64,000 bases of DNA, from contig OX352774.1 in the NCBI GenBank assembly GCA_947095535.1, forward strand, positions 241,143,825 to 241,207,824, read 5' to 3'. The notes below the pieces were generated by a model, which was not told where the DNA came from, searched no databases, and was given only the letters and a program-made list of their open reading frames with translations. Shown piece after piece: positions 52,325 through 64,000 of this stretch. Numbering within the stretch: the stretch's first letter is position 1; every line of letters starts with the position of its first letter. The translations under genes were made by a program, and so were the position numbers. This DNA comes from Poecilobothrus nobilitatus (taxonomy: Eukaryota; Arthropoda; Insecta; Diptera; Dolichopodidae).

Positions 52325-53130
52325 AAAGATTAATCGTAACTTATAATAAAAAATGTTATTATTAATAATAATAATATAGACGGAATCAATTCTCCCTACA
52401 GTCTCACTCCTTAATTCAAAGTTTCCGCTGTGTTATCCTTTCTTATCCCTATATTCTCTAGCCAATATTCAACGGTAATGTTTGATGGTTTCATGCCATT
52501 ATATTCATTAAAGTAGAAAATGAGTTTAGTCAGTAAGACGCTGCCACAACCAAGGGAATATTCTTGATATTCTAACATATATTATGATGGATGGCTATAT
52601 GATTAATTAGAACTTATACTATACGACTTCTTCTAATCCTTATAATTCAATTGCTATTAAATTTTACATAGATCTCATATTAAAATATATATATATATAT
52701 ATATATACCTTTAAAGTATATGTTTCATTCACAAATGAAGATTGCTGTATTATAAATCATTTAGTGATGATATTATTAAATCGAAAATTCATGCTAAATA
52801 CCCATTTGGATGCAAAAGAACTATAAATTGTGGAAAATAAAAATTATTTATGAACGGTACAAATTTTTTTAGCATAAGTTTTTATTTATTGCAAAAAATA
52901 TTCAACTAATTGAAAAAAAACGAAAAAAAAAAAGTTGATGTAAGGTTGAAAATATATTCTCCTCTTCTTTAAGTACCATATTTACGTACGTTATCGAATT
53001 TTGGCTACATCTATTCAATCCAAATTTACTTCAATTTAGTTTTAATATAGTGTAATTAATAATATGATGACCATACACTGTAAGTTCTGTACTCACAAAT
53101 GTTAAAAAGTGTTAAAGAATTTTAGGGTAG
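52325..53130. other. Non-coding DNA between Su(H) and sickie, part 7
   Basis: About 52380-52600 is less AT-rich and may be an old element fragment, but no frame on either strand gave a recognisable motif. A TA microsatellite lies at about 52686-52706. Confidence 0.4.
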
Positions 53131-53365
53131 GATCTTCACCTGTTGCAAATTTCGTCTCCATATAGACCTGTGTCTTGCTGAAGTTCTCCAGTTGATTATT
53201 ATTATTGTAGAGGCGTCCCTTTCAATGCCATCAAATTATCTTAATTTGGGACGTCCCATTTTTCTTTTTATGTCACTCCACCAAACAATAACTCTCTAGG
53301 TGGATAATTCCTAGCAGTTCTTTCGACGTAGTCTGCCCATCGTAAAAATTTGCTACCAGTTAACG
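53131..53365 (-). mobile_element. Non-LTR retrotransposon polyprotein C-terminal fragment
   Basis: Minus-strand translation reads KFLRWADYVERTARNYPPRELLFGGVT. After a one-base frameshift it reads SDIKRKMGRPKLR, a stop, then FDGIERDAS...NWRTSARHRSIWRRNLQQVK. This is the familiar C-terminal pattern of many insect LINE polyproteins (LRWAGHVxRM...GRPRxRWxDxVExD...NWRxxAxDRxxWRR). It carries one frameshift and one stop within about 75 codons. It differs in sequence from the fragment at 15.3 kb, so it represents another family. Confidence 0.75.
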
Positions 53366-56300
53366 TAAATTAATGTTACTACGCTCTGAATAAGGTATTG
53401 GAAGGTATTTGAAAGTAAAAGAAGAAGTGTAAAAGAAGAAGTGTATAATATTAAAAATAAAGGGTCAAATGCATAAAGCTGCATCTCAACTCGTAGTTTT
53501 TGTTTAAAAAAGTGACATTCGAGTTTAAGAATTCGACCAAAAATCTGTTCAACATGCTCTATAGTCTATATATATATTGAAAGTATAACGGGAGTCGGGA
53601 AAATAAAACGGTATATTGAAAGTATGTTTTTGTAATCTTGTAAACTAAAAAAAAAAAATCCTGTAAAATAAACTCTTCTATTAAATTGGAAAATGTATAA
53701 AAAAAGAAAAACTTATATTCATTTTTTTTTTTATAAAGTCGTATATTCAAATATTCTTTTATTATAATAATTTCTTTATTTTTTTTTTTTTTAATTTGTT
53801 CATTTTTTAATTTAAATTTTTTTTATTTTCAATTTGTTTGTTTTTTTTTTATTTTTTTTTTAAATATAATATTAATAATATATTAATATATTTATATAAT
53901 AGAATAATAATAATAATAATAATAATAGTCATAATAAATCTTAATGTAAATTATTTTTATATATTATAAATATTTGTTTTATTTTTCTGTTAATTTTAAA
54001 TTTTAATTCTTTTATAGTTTTAATTTTATGTAAAATTGTTGCTTTGATTTTCATTTAATACAAATAATAAAAAAAGTTTATGTTATTTTTGTTTTTTTTG
54101 TTTAATTTCTATTACTAATATACTAATTTTTATTATTTTGTTTTTTAATATATTTAATATTTTTTTTTTTTTAGTTTTTTTTTTTCATTTTTTTTTTTAC
54201 AAAATAAAAAAATAAAAAAACCTATAAAGATTCCCCTATTAATTAATTAGTTAGATTAATTAATTAATTAATAGTCTTAGGAAATAATATTTATTTTATT
54301 AATATATTACGTTCTGTTAGTTATGAATTAAATAAAACAAAAAACAAGAGAATTAATAAAAATTATTTAAATTTTTATATCTATTGAATTAAAAAAAAAA
54401 AATGTTTTTATTAATTATTTGTTTCGTTTTTTTTTTTTTGCATATTTATTAATGTGTTTTTCCTATTTAATATTGAGTTCATATTAAAAAAAAATTTATA
54501 CCTAAGTAAAAAAGTTCTGTTTTCTTTTTGTTTTTTTTTTTTATTTTCAATATTTTATTACACTTATGATGACATAATAGTTCCGTAAAAAATCTATTAA
54601 TTTTATATATTTAATTTAAGGTTAAAACTGAATGTGTAACCGCATGTACAAATTTAATTAAACTGTTGTTTTTTTTTTTTTTAAAGTTTTCACTTCGCTC
54701 AAAAGTAGATGGGGTAACGAAAAATAACGGTCAAATTTCAATAAATAATTTTGAACTTTTATTTTTACTTTTAATCATGATTTAATTCAAGGTTTTAAAT
54801 TAAACTGCAATTGAGAATTAATAATCACTCTTATTCTGGAATTCCGAATGTAGATTTTCTCCGAAAAATTAGCTTCGTTACGAATAAAAATTACGTTAAA
54901 TTACGTCGCAATCATTCCATTTATAAATTCTGTCGTAGACGATTGAATACCGGCAACTCTTTTTTTTTTTCGAAAATTCAAAACCAAATGTTCTGTCAAA
55001 TTTTTTTTTTCTTAAAAAATTTATTGAGATTTATTGAAGAAGACAGTTTTAAATTTTAATAATAAAAAAAAGTTTATGTTAAGTATATCTAGATAATAAT
55101 TTATAAATATTTTTATTTTGAATTATAAAATAAGTATTTTAAAATTTTATTTCTAGAATATCTAATAATAGAACTAGAAGAATATAAATTTTGTTACTGA
55201 CCTGAGACCAATGTTTTTATTAGCATTTAATAGCTCAAACAATTTTCCATATTAAGCTTAATTAGTTATTATTTTTAACATTAAACATTTTTTGAAAACA
55301 ATTAAATTTAAGTGTTTTTGAAATTTTTTATTTATAAACAATAAAACTTGTCTTGCATCCAAAAACAAGAACTATTTAATAATTACATGAAGTATGTAGA
55401 TTTTTGACGTTTTTTTTTTTTCACATTACGCAGGAATTGAGAGTAGTTAGTTATATTACAAAACTTCAAAAAAATATTTAGTCCCTACCTACGTCGAAAT
55501 TGAGAATTAAATTTTAGCACTACAATGGAATTTTAGAATGGGTGTTAATCTTTATAAATATAAATTTTTTAAAAACCATTTCTATATAAACCATCATAAT
55601 TGGTTATAAACTTTCTCTTCCTTCGATCTTTGACTTTAAAAATTTTTTAATAACTTTTGACAGTTTAAAAAATATCTACGCATACATTTTTAATTGAAAC
55701 GGTACATTTTGCTGCACATTCTATTTTACCTTTTATTTCATTTATTGCATGTGTGGTAATGGTAATGTTAATTTTGTCGTCTATATTGACATAATTTTTA
55801 TTTAATAAAAAAAAAAAAAACTTAAAAAATCTATTTTTTAACAAAGTATTGTAAACATTTTTAAAACCTACATATAAAGAAAAACAAAAAAAAAAAAATG
55901 TTTTTTTTTAAATTAAATCAACAAAATATGTATGTATGTATATGTAAAATGTTTGTTTGTAATAATAAATAAATATGTTTGGTTTTTTTTTCCTCAACAA
56001 AAGTGTTGTATTTAAATATTTAATTTTTGTATAAAAACTTTTTATTTTATTTTTTTGTTTTAATTTTAGAATTTTTTGATTCTATTTTTTTTTAATATTT
56101 AAATTGCAGTAAAAATTTTAATTTTAATTTTTTTTTTTTACAATAGAATAAAGCTTGATTTGTATATATAGTACACTAAGGAGCCAATATCTTTTAGTAT
56201 TTACAAAGCATAATATCTATTTATATACGTATGTATTTTTTTGTGTATTATAAAAATATGAAGTATATTTTCTAAAAGGACATTATTTTTTATTTTTATT

Positions 56301-57569
56301 TTTTTTATTTGTTAAATTTACATATACATATTTAGGACATGTATATAATATACATACATAGAATATTGTTCTTTTTGACAAATATTACTAATTAAAAAAT
56401 AGTTTATTACAAAAGTTTATTTTTTTTTAAGTTGAAAAAATTTTAAAATGGGGTTTTATTTTTACAAGTTTGGAGACTTTTGGAGAGTTTTTTTTTTTAT
56501 TACATTGTTATTTATTACTTACATACATTAAATTGGATTTGAATATTTTGTTTTTAATGTAATAATATAGAATATAAATTTTTAACAATGTATAGGTAAA
56601 TAATTAATATTGGAGACTTTTTCTATTGTTATTGTAGACTTTTTACATTCGTTATAAATTATAATTTATTATATATGTAAATTTATTTCTGAATAATTTC
56701 TATTTTTCTTTTGTTTTTTTTTTTTTTACATTTGGAGTTCACAGTTATTCTTAAGTTTATATGTTAAAATTGTTTTTATTTTAAATAAAATGTTAATAAA
56801 ATTAAATTTATATTATAAAGTAATTATTATTTGTAAGAGGAATATATTAAATATATATAATATAAAATAAATATTTAATAAAAAAATTAATTTCGTGCAT
56901 AAACATATATTTTTCAATATGTGCATGAATTTTTAGAAAAAAAAAAGAAGAAAATAATTAGAATTTTTCTTTCGTAAAAAAAAAAAAAAGAGGGTTTACT
57001 TTTACTTCTTTCCCATGACCATAAATTAATTTTTGAAAGTAGTAAAAGATAATTTTGATTTTTTTTCTAAATTTAAAATTAATATAAAAATTAATTTAAA
57101 AAATAAAAATTTTAATAATTACCAATTAGTATTAAATTTAATTTTGAAAAATTGTTTATTTTTAGATTTTAGTTGGGAATTTTTTGTATCTTTTCATTAT
57201 TTTTTGTCAGTTTTTGAGTGATTTATGTATCGTTTTTTTTAAAACTCCAAATGTAAAAAAAAATATATATATTAATTTTACATAAAAAAACAATTGAAGT
57301 TCATAAAAAAAAGATAAAGTTTCCATAACTTTTGTTATTAATATTTTTGTTCGTTTTTTGTATAAACTGAAGACGTGTGTTTTTGTTTTAAGTCTATTTA
57401 TTTTTAAGAATGTAAATTCGATTTTAAAGAATTAAAAATTGTTAATTGAACACAATATAGCATTAGCATAGAGATTGTATAAATATTTCAGTTTAAAAAA
57501 AGTTTTTTTTTTTTTTTTTTTTATATGTAGAATTTTATTTTAAAATATACATTTACTTATTTAGTTGAT
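53366..57569. other. Intergenic DNA downstream of sickie, including probable 3' UTR
   Basis: Very AT-rich with T tracts and an AAT microsatellite (about 53903-53928). A minus-strand AATAAA word lies 31 nt past the sickie stop (57534-57539), but at this composition it is weak evidence for the poly(A) site. No coding exon recognised; open frames near 54811 and 57033 are chance. Confidence 0.5.
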
Positions 57570-57689
57570 TTATTCAGCTCCAGCTGAACTATCTGGTGTT
57601 ATATTTGAATCTAAACTGGCACAATCAGATTCTTGTTCTTGATTCTCAGAATAATTGGCTGCTTCTTGAAGTCGCATTAACATATTTAA
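57570..57689 (-). CDS. sick: sickie terminal exon D
   Basis: It encodes LNMLMRLQEAANYS followed by an acidic Ser-rich tail, ending SSAGAE and TAA at 57572-57570. The acceptor is TTTCACAG. LNMLMRLQEAANYS closely resembles the end of vertebrate NAV proteins, which fixes this small exon (39 codons). Confidence 0.92.
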   Translation of the reverse strand, partial: LNMLMRLQEAANYSENQEQESDCASLDSNITPDSSAGAE

Positions 57690-60608
57690 CTGTGAAATTT
57701 ATTGATTTATTTGGTATTAATTAATTCATATAATATAGAATTTAAAAGTACTGCGTAAATAAAATACTTATATTTAAGGAAAACTTACCAATGGATCTTG
57801 TGAGTCACTATTAGCATTACCAGATCCTTCTAAACCAACATCTTCAGCATTAATTTGTCGTAATGGTGGTACTGAATCAGGACCATATTGCCATGGGTAT
57901 GTATCACGAATAAATGTTGATGGATCATTCCAAGCACCACCTCTTCTACCATATAATTGTACACCTTCACGTACAGCTTCAATTAAATATGGTGCTAAAT
58001 GATAATTCCATATATCCGTGAACCAAACTTGAGAATCTTTTAAATCCAAAGGGCATGTTAAAAATAATCTTGGTCCAATTGTTACATCACTACTGCTATG
58101 ATTTTCAAGAAAACGATTAATATGTTGCCATACAGTTGGTAACCATGTTAAAACAGTTGCTAATTCAGTTTGATGTGATTGTGTTTGAAGTTCTAATGTA
58201 AATAAACGTCTTCTAAGAAAACGTCCTAAGAAACCTTTAACTGGTTCCATATGATTTGCTGTTAAAACCTAATTTAAAGAAATTTTCAGCATGCTTAGTT
58301 AAATTGAAAGACATATTTTTAATTTTTTATCTTACCCATCGGAAATTATGATGTAATTGTAAATTAGTTGTATTACAGGTAGCTTGTGACATTGTTCCAA
58401 TAATGCATGGTAATTTGGCAGCTGGTCCAGCACTTAATAATGATGAGAAAACATCACCAAGAGCTGAAGCATGATGTAAATTGTCTAATATAATCACAGA
58501 TGGTAATTCTGATGCTCCATTTGGCATTGAAGCTTGTTCAGCAATATGGCTTAAGTATTGACGTAACTCTTTTGACGATTTATGATCAACACTAAGTAAA
58601 GAATTTTTATTTTTTATAATTTATAATAAATAAAAATTATTATAAATAAAAATACTTACTTAAAAGTAGCGATTGCTTCAGAAATGTTACATCTTCCAGA
58701 CCTTGCCACTAAAAATTCGGCTAATTTTCTAGCTAAATATGATTTACCAGTACCACTGGGACCACATAAAATTAATCTACGATGCTCTGTTAATAAAGTT
58801 ATATACCTATGTACAATGCTACGTGGAATTAAACTATCAAATGATAAACTACCAACACCTTGTAAACAAATATAAAGCGTCTTAACATTTCCGATAATAT
58901 AACCACAGGGTAATAATTCCGGAAATCCAACTTCTGGTCCACGTTTTGCTTCACCCAAATGATAAGATGTTATTGAATCAGTATTTAATCCTAAATTAGT
59001 ACCAGGATCAATTCTGGCTACATAATCTTTAAATGTTTTTCTAACAATATAATCTAAATTTTGCCATGTTGTTTTACCCGAAATGTAGGTATAAGCGATA
59101 ATGAATTCATTTAAATTGGCATTTGAATATTTACGAACTTCGAAACCATTTTCACTTTTATTTCCAGCTTCATCTAATTCTTCTGCCAACCCATTGTTAC
59201 GTTCATAGAAATTATCTACTTCGTAAATTTCTTCTAAGTATTTTGAAAATGACTCCGGTTGACCTAAATAGACTGCAATTGAAAGCTTTTTACCGTCAGT
59301 TATATCTGGAATATCTTCTATGGCTAATGGAAGTGCAGTTGGCTTTAATTGTGTTGGACTGGGCGCTTCAATTGCTGGCGGAGGTGGTGTTAAATCAATA
59401 TGTGTTGTAGGGCTAATTGATGGTGGAGGTGGTGGTTCAGGTGCTGGAGCTGGTGGAATATTCTCTTCTTCCGTTTCTTCATCTAAACTCTTTGGTAATT
59501 CCATTGGTGGACGACCTGAACTATCAGCTAAGCTGTAACGTCTTGATTCACCAATGGAACCATTTGGACTAATTGCTGTTCCTAAAGAAACTTCACTACC
59601 AGCTAATGATCGACTAGTTACTAATTTTTGTAAACGTTCATTATTTTGTTTTAATGTTAACATTTCGGCACGCATTTTCATCACAGTATCTTTAAGACTT
59701 TCCAATTGTGAAGCAGAACTTAATGCTTCTAAGCGAATATCTGTTAAAACTAAATCTTTTTCTCGAAGTTGTTTTTTAAGATCTTCAACAACTGGATTAC
59801 CATCTAAATCAAGAGCATCAACTGGTTTTGCATTGTCAATTATTGTTACCGATTTTTGTGAACTATTTTTTGTTGGACTTTGGGGTGGTAAACTTGACAA
59901 ATTGGATTTATCTTGTTGTGATTGTTGTTGTTTTGTTTGGTGTCCATTTTGATGTTTTTGGTCTTTGCTAGGACTATTATTTTGCATTGAACCATTTTGA
60001 GCATTTTGAGCATCTGTGTTATTTTGAGTATGATTTTTGTGCTGTTGATTTGTTGGCATTTCATTTGCATGTCTACTTGTTTTAGATATTTTGGCATTTC
60101 GTGAAAAAGCTTTTGTAAATGAGCTACGGAGCCAACCTTTTTTCTTTTTTTTATCTTGTACAGAACATCCACCAGAGCTGAGAGAATTTAAGGAACACAT
60201 AGAATCAGAACTATGATGCCTTTGCATACTTGGCAAGTTTGATGGAGAAGAATTAGTTGTTCCATTTGAATTCAGTATAGCACTACCATTAAGACCTTTA
60301 GGTAATGCATTTGTGTGCTTCGGACTACCATTTGTAATGGATGGATTTGAATTATGAATATCAAATTGATGTTGTTGCTGATGTGATTGTATTTGTGCAT
60401 TTGTTGATATTACAGTTGATTGTTGTACACCCATACTTTGCATATGAGCTGTTGTTAAACCGGCTTGAATTGATTGTTTTCGTAATAATTCAATTGTTTG
60501 ACGCATATCTGTTAATTCACCATCTTTACGTTCAGCTGTTGCAGTTAATTGCTGTAAACGTTGTGTCATATTTGAAAGACTTTGTTCGAATGCAGCTACA
60601 ACATGAGC
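57570..60608 (-). CDS. sick: Neuron navigator protein (sickie / NAV2-like), last four coding exons, 5' partial in window
   Basis: Neuron navigators are large cytoskeleton-associated proteins that bind microtubule plus ends and act in neurite outgrowth. Join on the minus strand: 60608-58660, 58591-58336, 58268-57789, 57689-57570, giving about 934 residues with consistent phases and GT-AG introns of 68, 67 and 99 bp. Domains in order: AHVVAAFEQSLSNMTQRLQQ coiled coil (residues 1-45), then a Gln/Asn/Ser-rich linker. The conserved navigator block SLNSLSSGG plus a KKKKKGWLRSSF-KAF basic patch is near residues 140-175. The central coiled coil (LREKDLVLTDIRLEAL) is near 280-345, followed by a Pro-rich stretch near 395-410. 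The AAA-type ATPase starts near 450, with Walker A GPSGTGKS at 58739-58763 and VIILDNLHH near 58470-58500. It ends with EPVKGFLGRFLRRRLF, HSSSDVTIGPRLF and LNMLMRLQEAANYS. The N-terminal part lies beyond the window. Confidence 0.95.
57789..58268 (-). CDS. sick: sickie exon C
   Basis: 480 nt encoding VLTANHMEPVKGFLGRFLRR, the helical lid region with HSSSDVTIGPRLFLTCPLD and VWFTDIWNYHLAPYLIEAVR, and a tail to DSQDPL. Donor GTAAGT at 57788-57783. Confidence 0.95.
58336..58591 (-). CDS. sick: sickie exon B
   Basis: 256 nt encoding VDHKSSKELRQYLSHIAEQ, the Walker B-like VIILDNLHH, and GTMSQATCNTTNLQLHHNFRW. Acceptor TTTACTTAG; donor GTAAGA. The Walker B strand has Asp followed by Asn rather than Glu. 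Confidence 0.95.
58660..60608 (-). CDS. sick: sickie exon A (large internal exon)
   Basis: 1,949 nt, phase 0 in and phase 2 out. The acceptor CAG at 60611-60609 precedes GCT CAT GTT, so coding starts 13 codons upstream of the first Met in the frame; that Met is internal, not a start. It ends ..ATF plus AA before GTAAGT at 58659-58654. It holds both coiled coils, the basic Ser-rich block, the Pro-rich segment and Walker A. Confidence 0.95.
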
Positions 60609-63600
60609 CTGTAATTAAAAAAACGAAATAAATAAATAATTTTTAAAGTTTTCAAGTAAACGTTCAAATATTTTTTTCTTGTACTGTAATAAAACTATCA
60701 AAAAAAAACTATAAATTATTGTAATTTACATTTACAAGTATAAAACCTAAAATAATTAAAAAAAAATTGATTGAAGTTAATTAGAGGAATTAGTAAGAAG
60801 TTGTTAAATTGGAAAAAAATTTGCATAGTCATCGTGTTATTAATTGACAGGTGGTAAAAAAGGTGTTATTTTTTGTTTTTTAATTTTTTTATTTTACGAA
60901 TTTCTGAATTGATGAATTAATTTAACAATACCTTTTTTTTTATATTTAATTATTTACATTCGATAAATAATGTTTTGATTTAAGCAATTACTTAAAGAGT
61001 GATTGGCTTGTTTTGGGCCCTTAACAAAGAAGTGATTGAAAAGATAAAAATTTTTGTTTTATTGTATGTTTTGAGTAGTTTTGAATAATGTTTTTCTTTG
61101 TTTTATTTGTACTTACAAAAAAAAAAAAACATTTTATTAGAGCCTGACATTGTTTAAAGTACTTGTTGTAGAACATTTAATTACTTTAAACTCCGCTACG
61201 CCTACTCAAGGTCTAATGAACTAAAAAAAAACTTTTTATATAAAATTTATAAAAAATTGACAGGTATTAACAGTTCTTACATGTGTAATATTTAATATCA
61301 CTTAGATACATGTGTAATATTTTAATATAAGGTTGTTTTTAGTTTAATAAATAGTCAAAAAATTTTTAAGGTAGTGGATAAATACTTTCTTTTGGTGGCC
61401 TTCAAGAATATATTATTACTATTTTTGAAAATTTTATTTTTGCTAACGTTATCGTTTTTGTACATGGTTAATTAGGGTAAATCGGTGTTAGAATTTTTTT
61501 TAGACATATATAATTATTAAAAGTGGGAGCAGAAAAGTTACACAATGACAAAATAGACGTAATGATGGAAGTACTTATTCAAATTAGAAGAAAGTTTATA
61601 TCCTGTCACATAAATTATAGAGGACAGTAGAAAACAAAAATGAAAAGTTGGGTTACACTATGTAGAAATACATAGTTAGTATGTTAGACTGGAAACAATT
61701 GCTCAAGCATTTCATAAAAGGCAGGTGTTATAGAAACTGTATATTTCTAAACATTCTTTCGAAATTACTCAAAGTATGTTTTTATATCTTAATTATTTAT
61801 TATTCTTATTGACTTATTCTAAAATTTCTAACAGTTAATGTATTTTTGACCTATATATTATGGGTTAAATAATATGTTACAAATAATATAAAATAATAAT
61901 GGAAGTATTTTTTTAATTTAATTGATGACCGGTCTCAAGTATACCCAAAAGTTCAATTGACACTAAATTTCTAAAAGTGTGTTATTGATAACAATTAAAA
62001 ACATCTATCACAAATCATCCATTATACATAAAACTTGTAATTAAGATAAACTTCGGCTGTGTGTCTTATAATTTACCTGGAATAAAAAAATTCAAAAAAA
62101 AAAAACAAAAAAGCTGTAAATCTTAAGAAATTTTTTAATAAGGTGTGGAAAGATAAACAGAAGTTTTTTCTACGTAAATTATTTTTTGAAAAATAACTAC
62201 TATTTAATATTTTAAAAGTCAAAAGTGAATCATTTAGAAAAAAAAATCTTCAAAAATATTTCAAGACCAAAAAACAAAAACATTTTTTTTGGCGCCTATA
62301 ATTGTTACCTGTTTTGGTGGCAAAGTTTTTAGTTTTTTAAGTTTTTGTTCGTTAATTTTTTTTGTATTGATTTGGCTCAGTAAATTTTAAAAGAATTTAT
62401 TTAGTAATTCTAAAACTATTCAGCGAAACAAGTGAATATGATTGATTGCTTTTGAACACCATAGGAAAGTTAATTGATTTTAATTTAATTCAGATAGAGA
62501 TGAAAAAGATATAGGTACATTATAATTGTAGGTATACACAGGTACATTATAAAGATACATTATAATTGCAGGTATTGTAGATATATTAACAAATTTTGAT
62601 GGACTATGATTGAAAAGTTTTGAAGCTGAAGTTTAATGAATGGATTTATGTATATAACTGATGTGGTTTATGGGATTTCCATGACTTAGGGTCAATACTT
62701 AATGTTTATTTCCGATTTTATTATCGTTATAAGGGTAAAGTACATATAGTTATACATTTAGTAAATTTTAATTAAAGATAAAACGTGAATTTAAATTGAA
62801 AGCAATATAATAAGTTAAATTTTCGTTTTTAATTGATGTTGTTTTGGAAACTTGAACTTTTGGTTAAGAATGTTACGGTATTTGATTCATTATATTTTTT
62901 ATTGCCATGTATTGGTTTCTTATTTTTATATGGAACTTTTTACCATTTTAGTTTTCCAGAGTTTCTAAAATGCTAAACAGAATTTATAAATTATTCGACT
63001 ATTTGATATTGTTGGTCAAGATTGAATCTTTTTACAAATCATGATATACCGCTAGGATACCGATATTTTAAGTGATATCCTATATCGTGTATTATACAAG
63101 ATCATGAACCCTAATGATATTATATATTAGATATAAATAACGAGATTTATTTTATTTGCATCCGTTTTTCAATTTTAGAATATAGTGTTTAATATTAAAT
63201 AATTGGTTCGTTCAGCTGTTGGATTGAAGTTCCGTTTTTATAATATTTTTCTAATATCTAATATCAATTACATTTATAAATTGAAAATTCAACTCAATTT
63301 TCTAAAATTTCTAGTGGAACTTAGGCGGAGAAAATGTATACCAATAGGTATTGCATTTTAAATTGCTGCATCGAAGTATTTTCTATTCCTTATGATAGGT
63401 ACAATATATTTCCATCTATATATGCCTAATATCTTTTACTTAGACTTCCATTGTTTATAAGACAACTTTAATAATTACATATTTAAAAAAAAATGTAATA
63501 AAAATCTTATAATTAGATAATAATGCATACAAAAAAGTGCATGTCACTATCTGAAATTACTTCGATTAAAATTTTAAATTACAATTTCCTTTATAAATAA

Positions 63601-64000
63601 AACAAACACAAAGAAAAAAAAAATTGATATTTATAGTTGATTATTTATTAATTAAGTATCAATTAAAGTTAAAATGTTGTATTCCAATATCCCAGACAAC
63701 TTAAGTATAGGTTTAATAGTATATATTACGATAAAATTGACAAGAGATTGTCAAGAAAATATACATATAATGAATTTGTTAAGAATTCTGTTGTATAATG
63801 AAAGAAATAAGAAAACAAAATTAAATTTAAAAGATTTGTAACATTCTAAAAATCTTGACTTTAAAACATATATATATTTATATTTTAAATGATACCAGGG
63901 GTGTTTTATCCATTTTATTTTAATCCTAACAATTTTTGAATTAAAAAAAAAAACTTATGATTTTAAAAAGAAAAAAAGATGGTTTTAAGTTATTTTACAA
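60609..64000 (-). other. sickie intron, open at the right edge
   Basis: It starts with the acceptor of exon A and contains no further exon I could recognise on either strand. Short repeats: ACATGTGTAATATTT twice at about 61279 and 61309, and GGTACATTATA/GATACATTATAATTG units at about 62512-62575. A less AT-rich stretch at 61530-61760 has no identifiable product. Confidence 0.6.

Noticed and set aside
59123..59952. Several plus-strand open frames of 70-130 codons
   Set aside because: They are antisense to the large sickie exon, which has continuous conserved coding on the minus strand, and show no family resemblance.
59846..60172. 108-codon minus-strand open frame
   Set aside because: It is an out-of-frame shadow of the sickie exon in a low-complexity Gln/Asn region.
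60569..60571. ATG as the start codon of the navigator gene
   Set aside because: The frame stays open upstream to a CAG acceptor at 60611-60609 and the intervening residues (AHVVAAFEQSLSN) match the conserved navigator coiled coil, so this Met is internal.

Overview
The window is AT-rich nuclear DNA from an insect, most likely a fly (Diptera). Its two protein-coding genes have small canonical GT-AG introns, and their closest resemblance is to Drosophila proteins. Most of the rest is AT-rich non-coding DNA with long A/T homopolymers, simple repeats and decayed transposable elements. There is no sign of prokaryotic organisation: no operons, Shine-Dalgarno-type starts or CRISPR array.

Both genes lie on the minus strand. 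At 18.8-22.1 kb is a complete coding region for Suppressor of Hairless (Su(H), the RBPJ/CSL DNA-binding effector of Notch signalling), in five coding exons giving about 631 residues. At 57.57-60.61 kb are the last four coding exons, about 934 residues, of a neuron navigator protein (Drosophila sickie, vertebrate NAV2-like). They carry a coiled coil, a basic Ser-rich segment and the C-terminal AAA-type ATPase. Its upstream exons lie beyond the right edge. The roughly 35 kb between the genes shows no further conserved coding exon.

The strongest regulatory signal is an excess of matches to the Su(H) binding consensus YGTGRGAA around the Su(H) gene itself. Four lie at 23.17-24.78 kb just upstream, three of them the high-affinity form CGTGGGAA. 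One lies in intron 1, and five are scattered over 6.1-14.3 kb on the 3' side. This suggests autoregulation comparable to the Drosophila Su(H) autoregulatory socket enhancer.

Repeats, left to right: a frameshifted non-LTR retrotransposon RT remnant (1.2-2.5 kb); an ~82-bp minisatellite found both at 4.5 kb and inside a 1.16-kb element with terminal inverted repeats (6.62-7.79 kb); four copies of a ~0.7-kb dispersed family (family 1: 8.2, 27.3, 39.2 and 43.9 kb), one with an internal ~306-bp unit amplified four times; three copies of a second family (family 2: 9.4, 38.3 and 46.4 kb), one with a 477-bp internal duplication and a GGAC microsatellite; two copies of a third family ending in AATCT repeats (family 3: 26.95 and 36.2 kb); four copies of a tRNA-derived SINE with recognisable pol III boxes (25.6, 34.1, 48.4 and 52.1 kb) plus a second tRNA-like SINE at 11.3 kb; and three small fossil fragments of other non-LTR retrotransposon polyproteins (15.3, 35.8 and 53.1 kb, all minus strand). 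Family boundaries were set by eye and are approximate.
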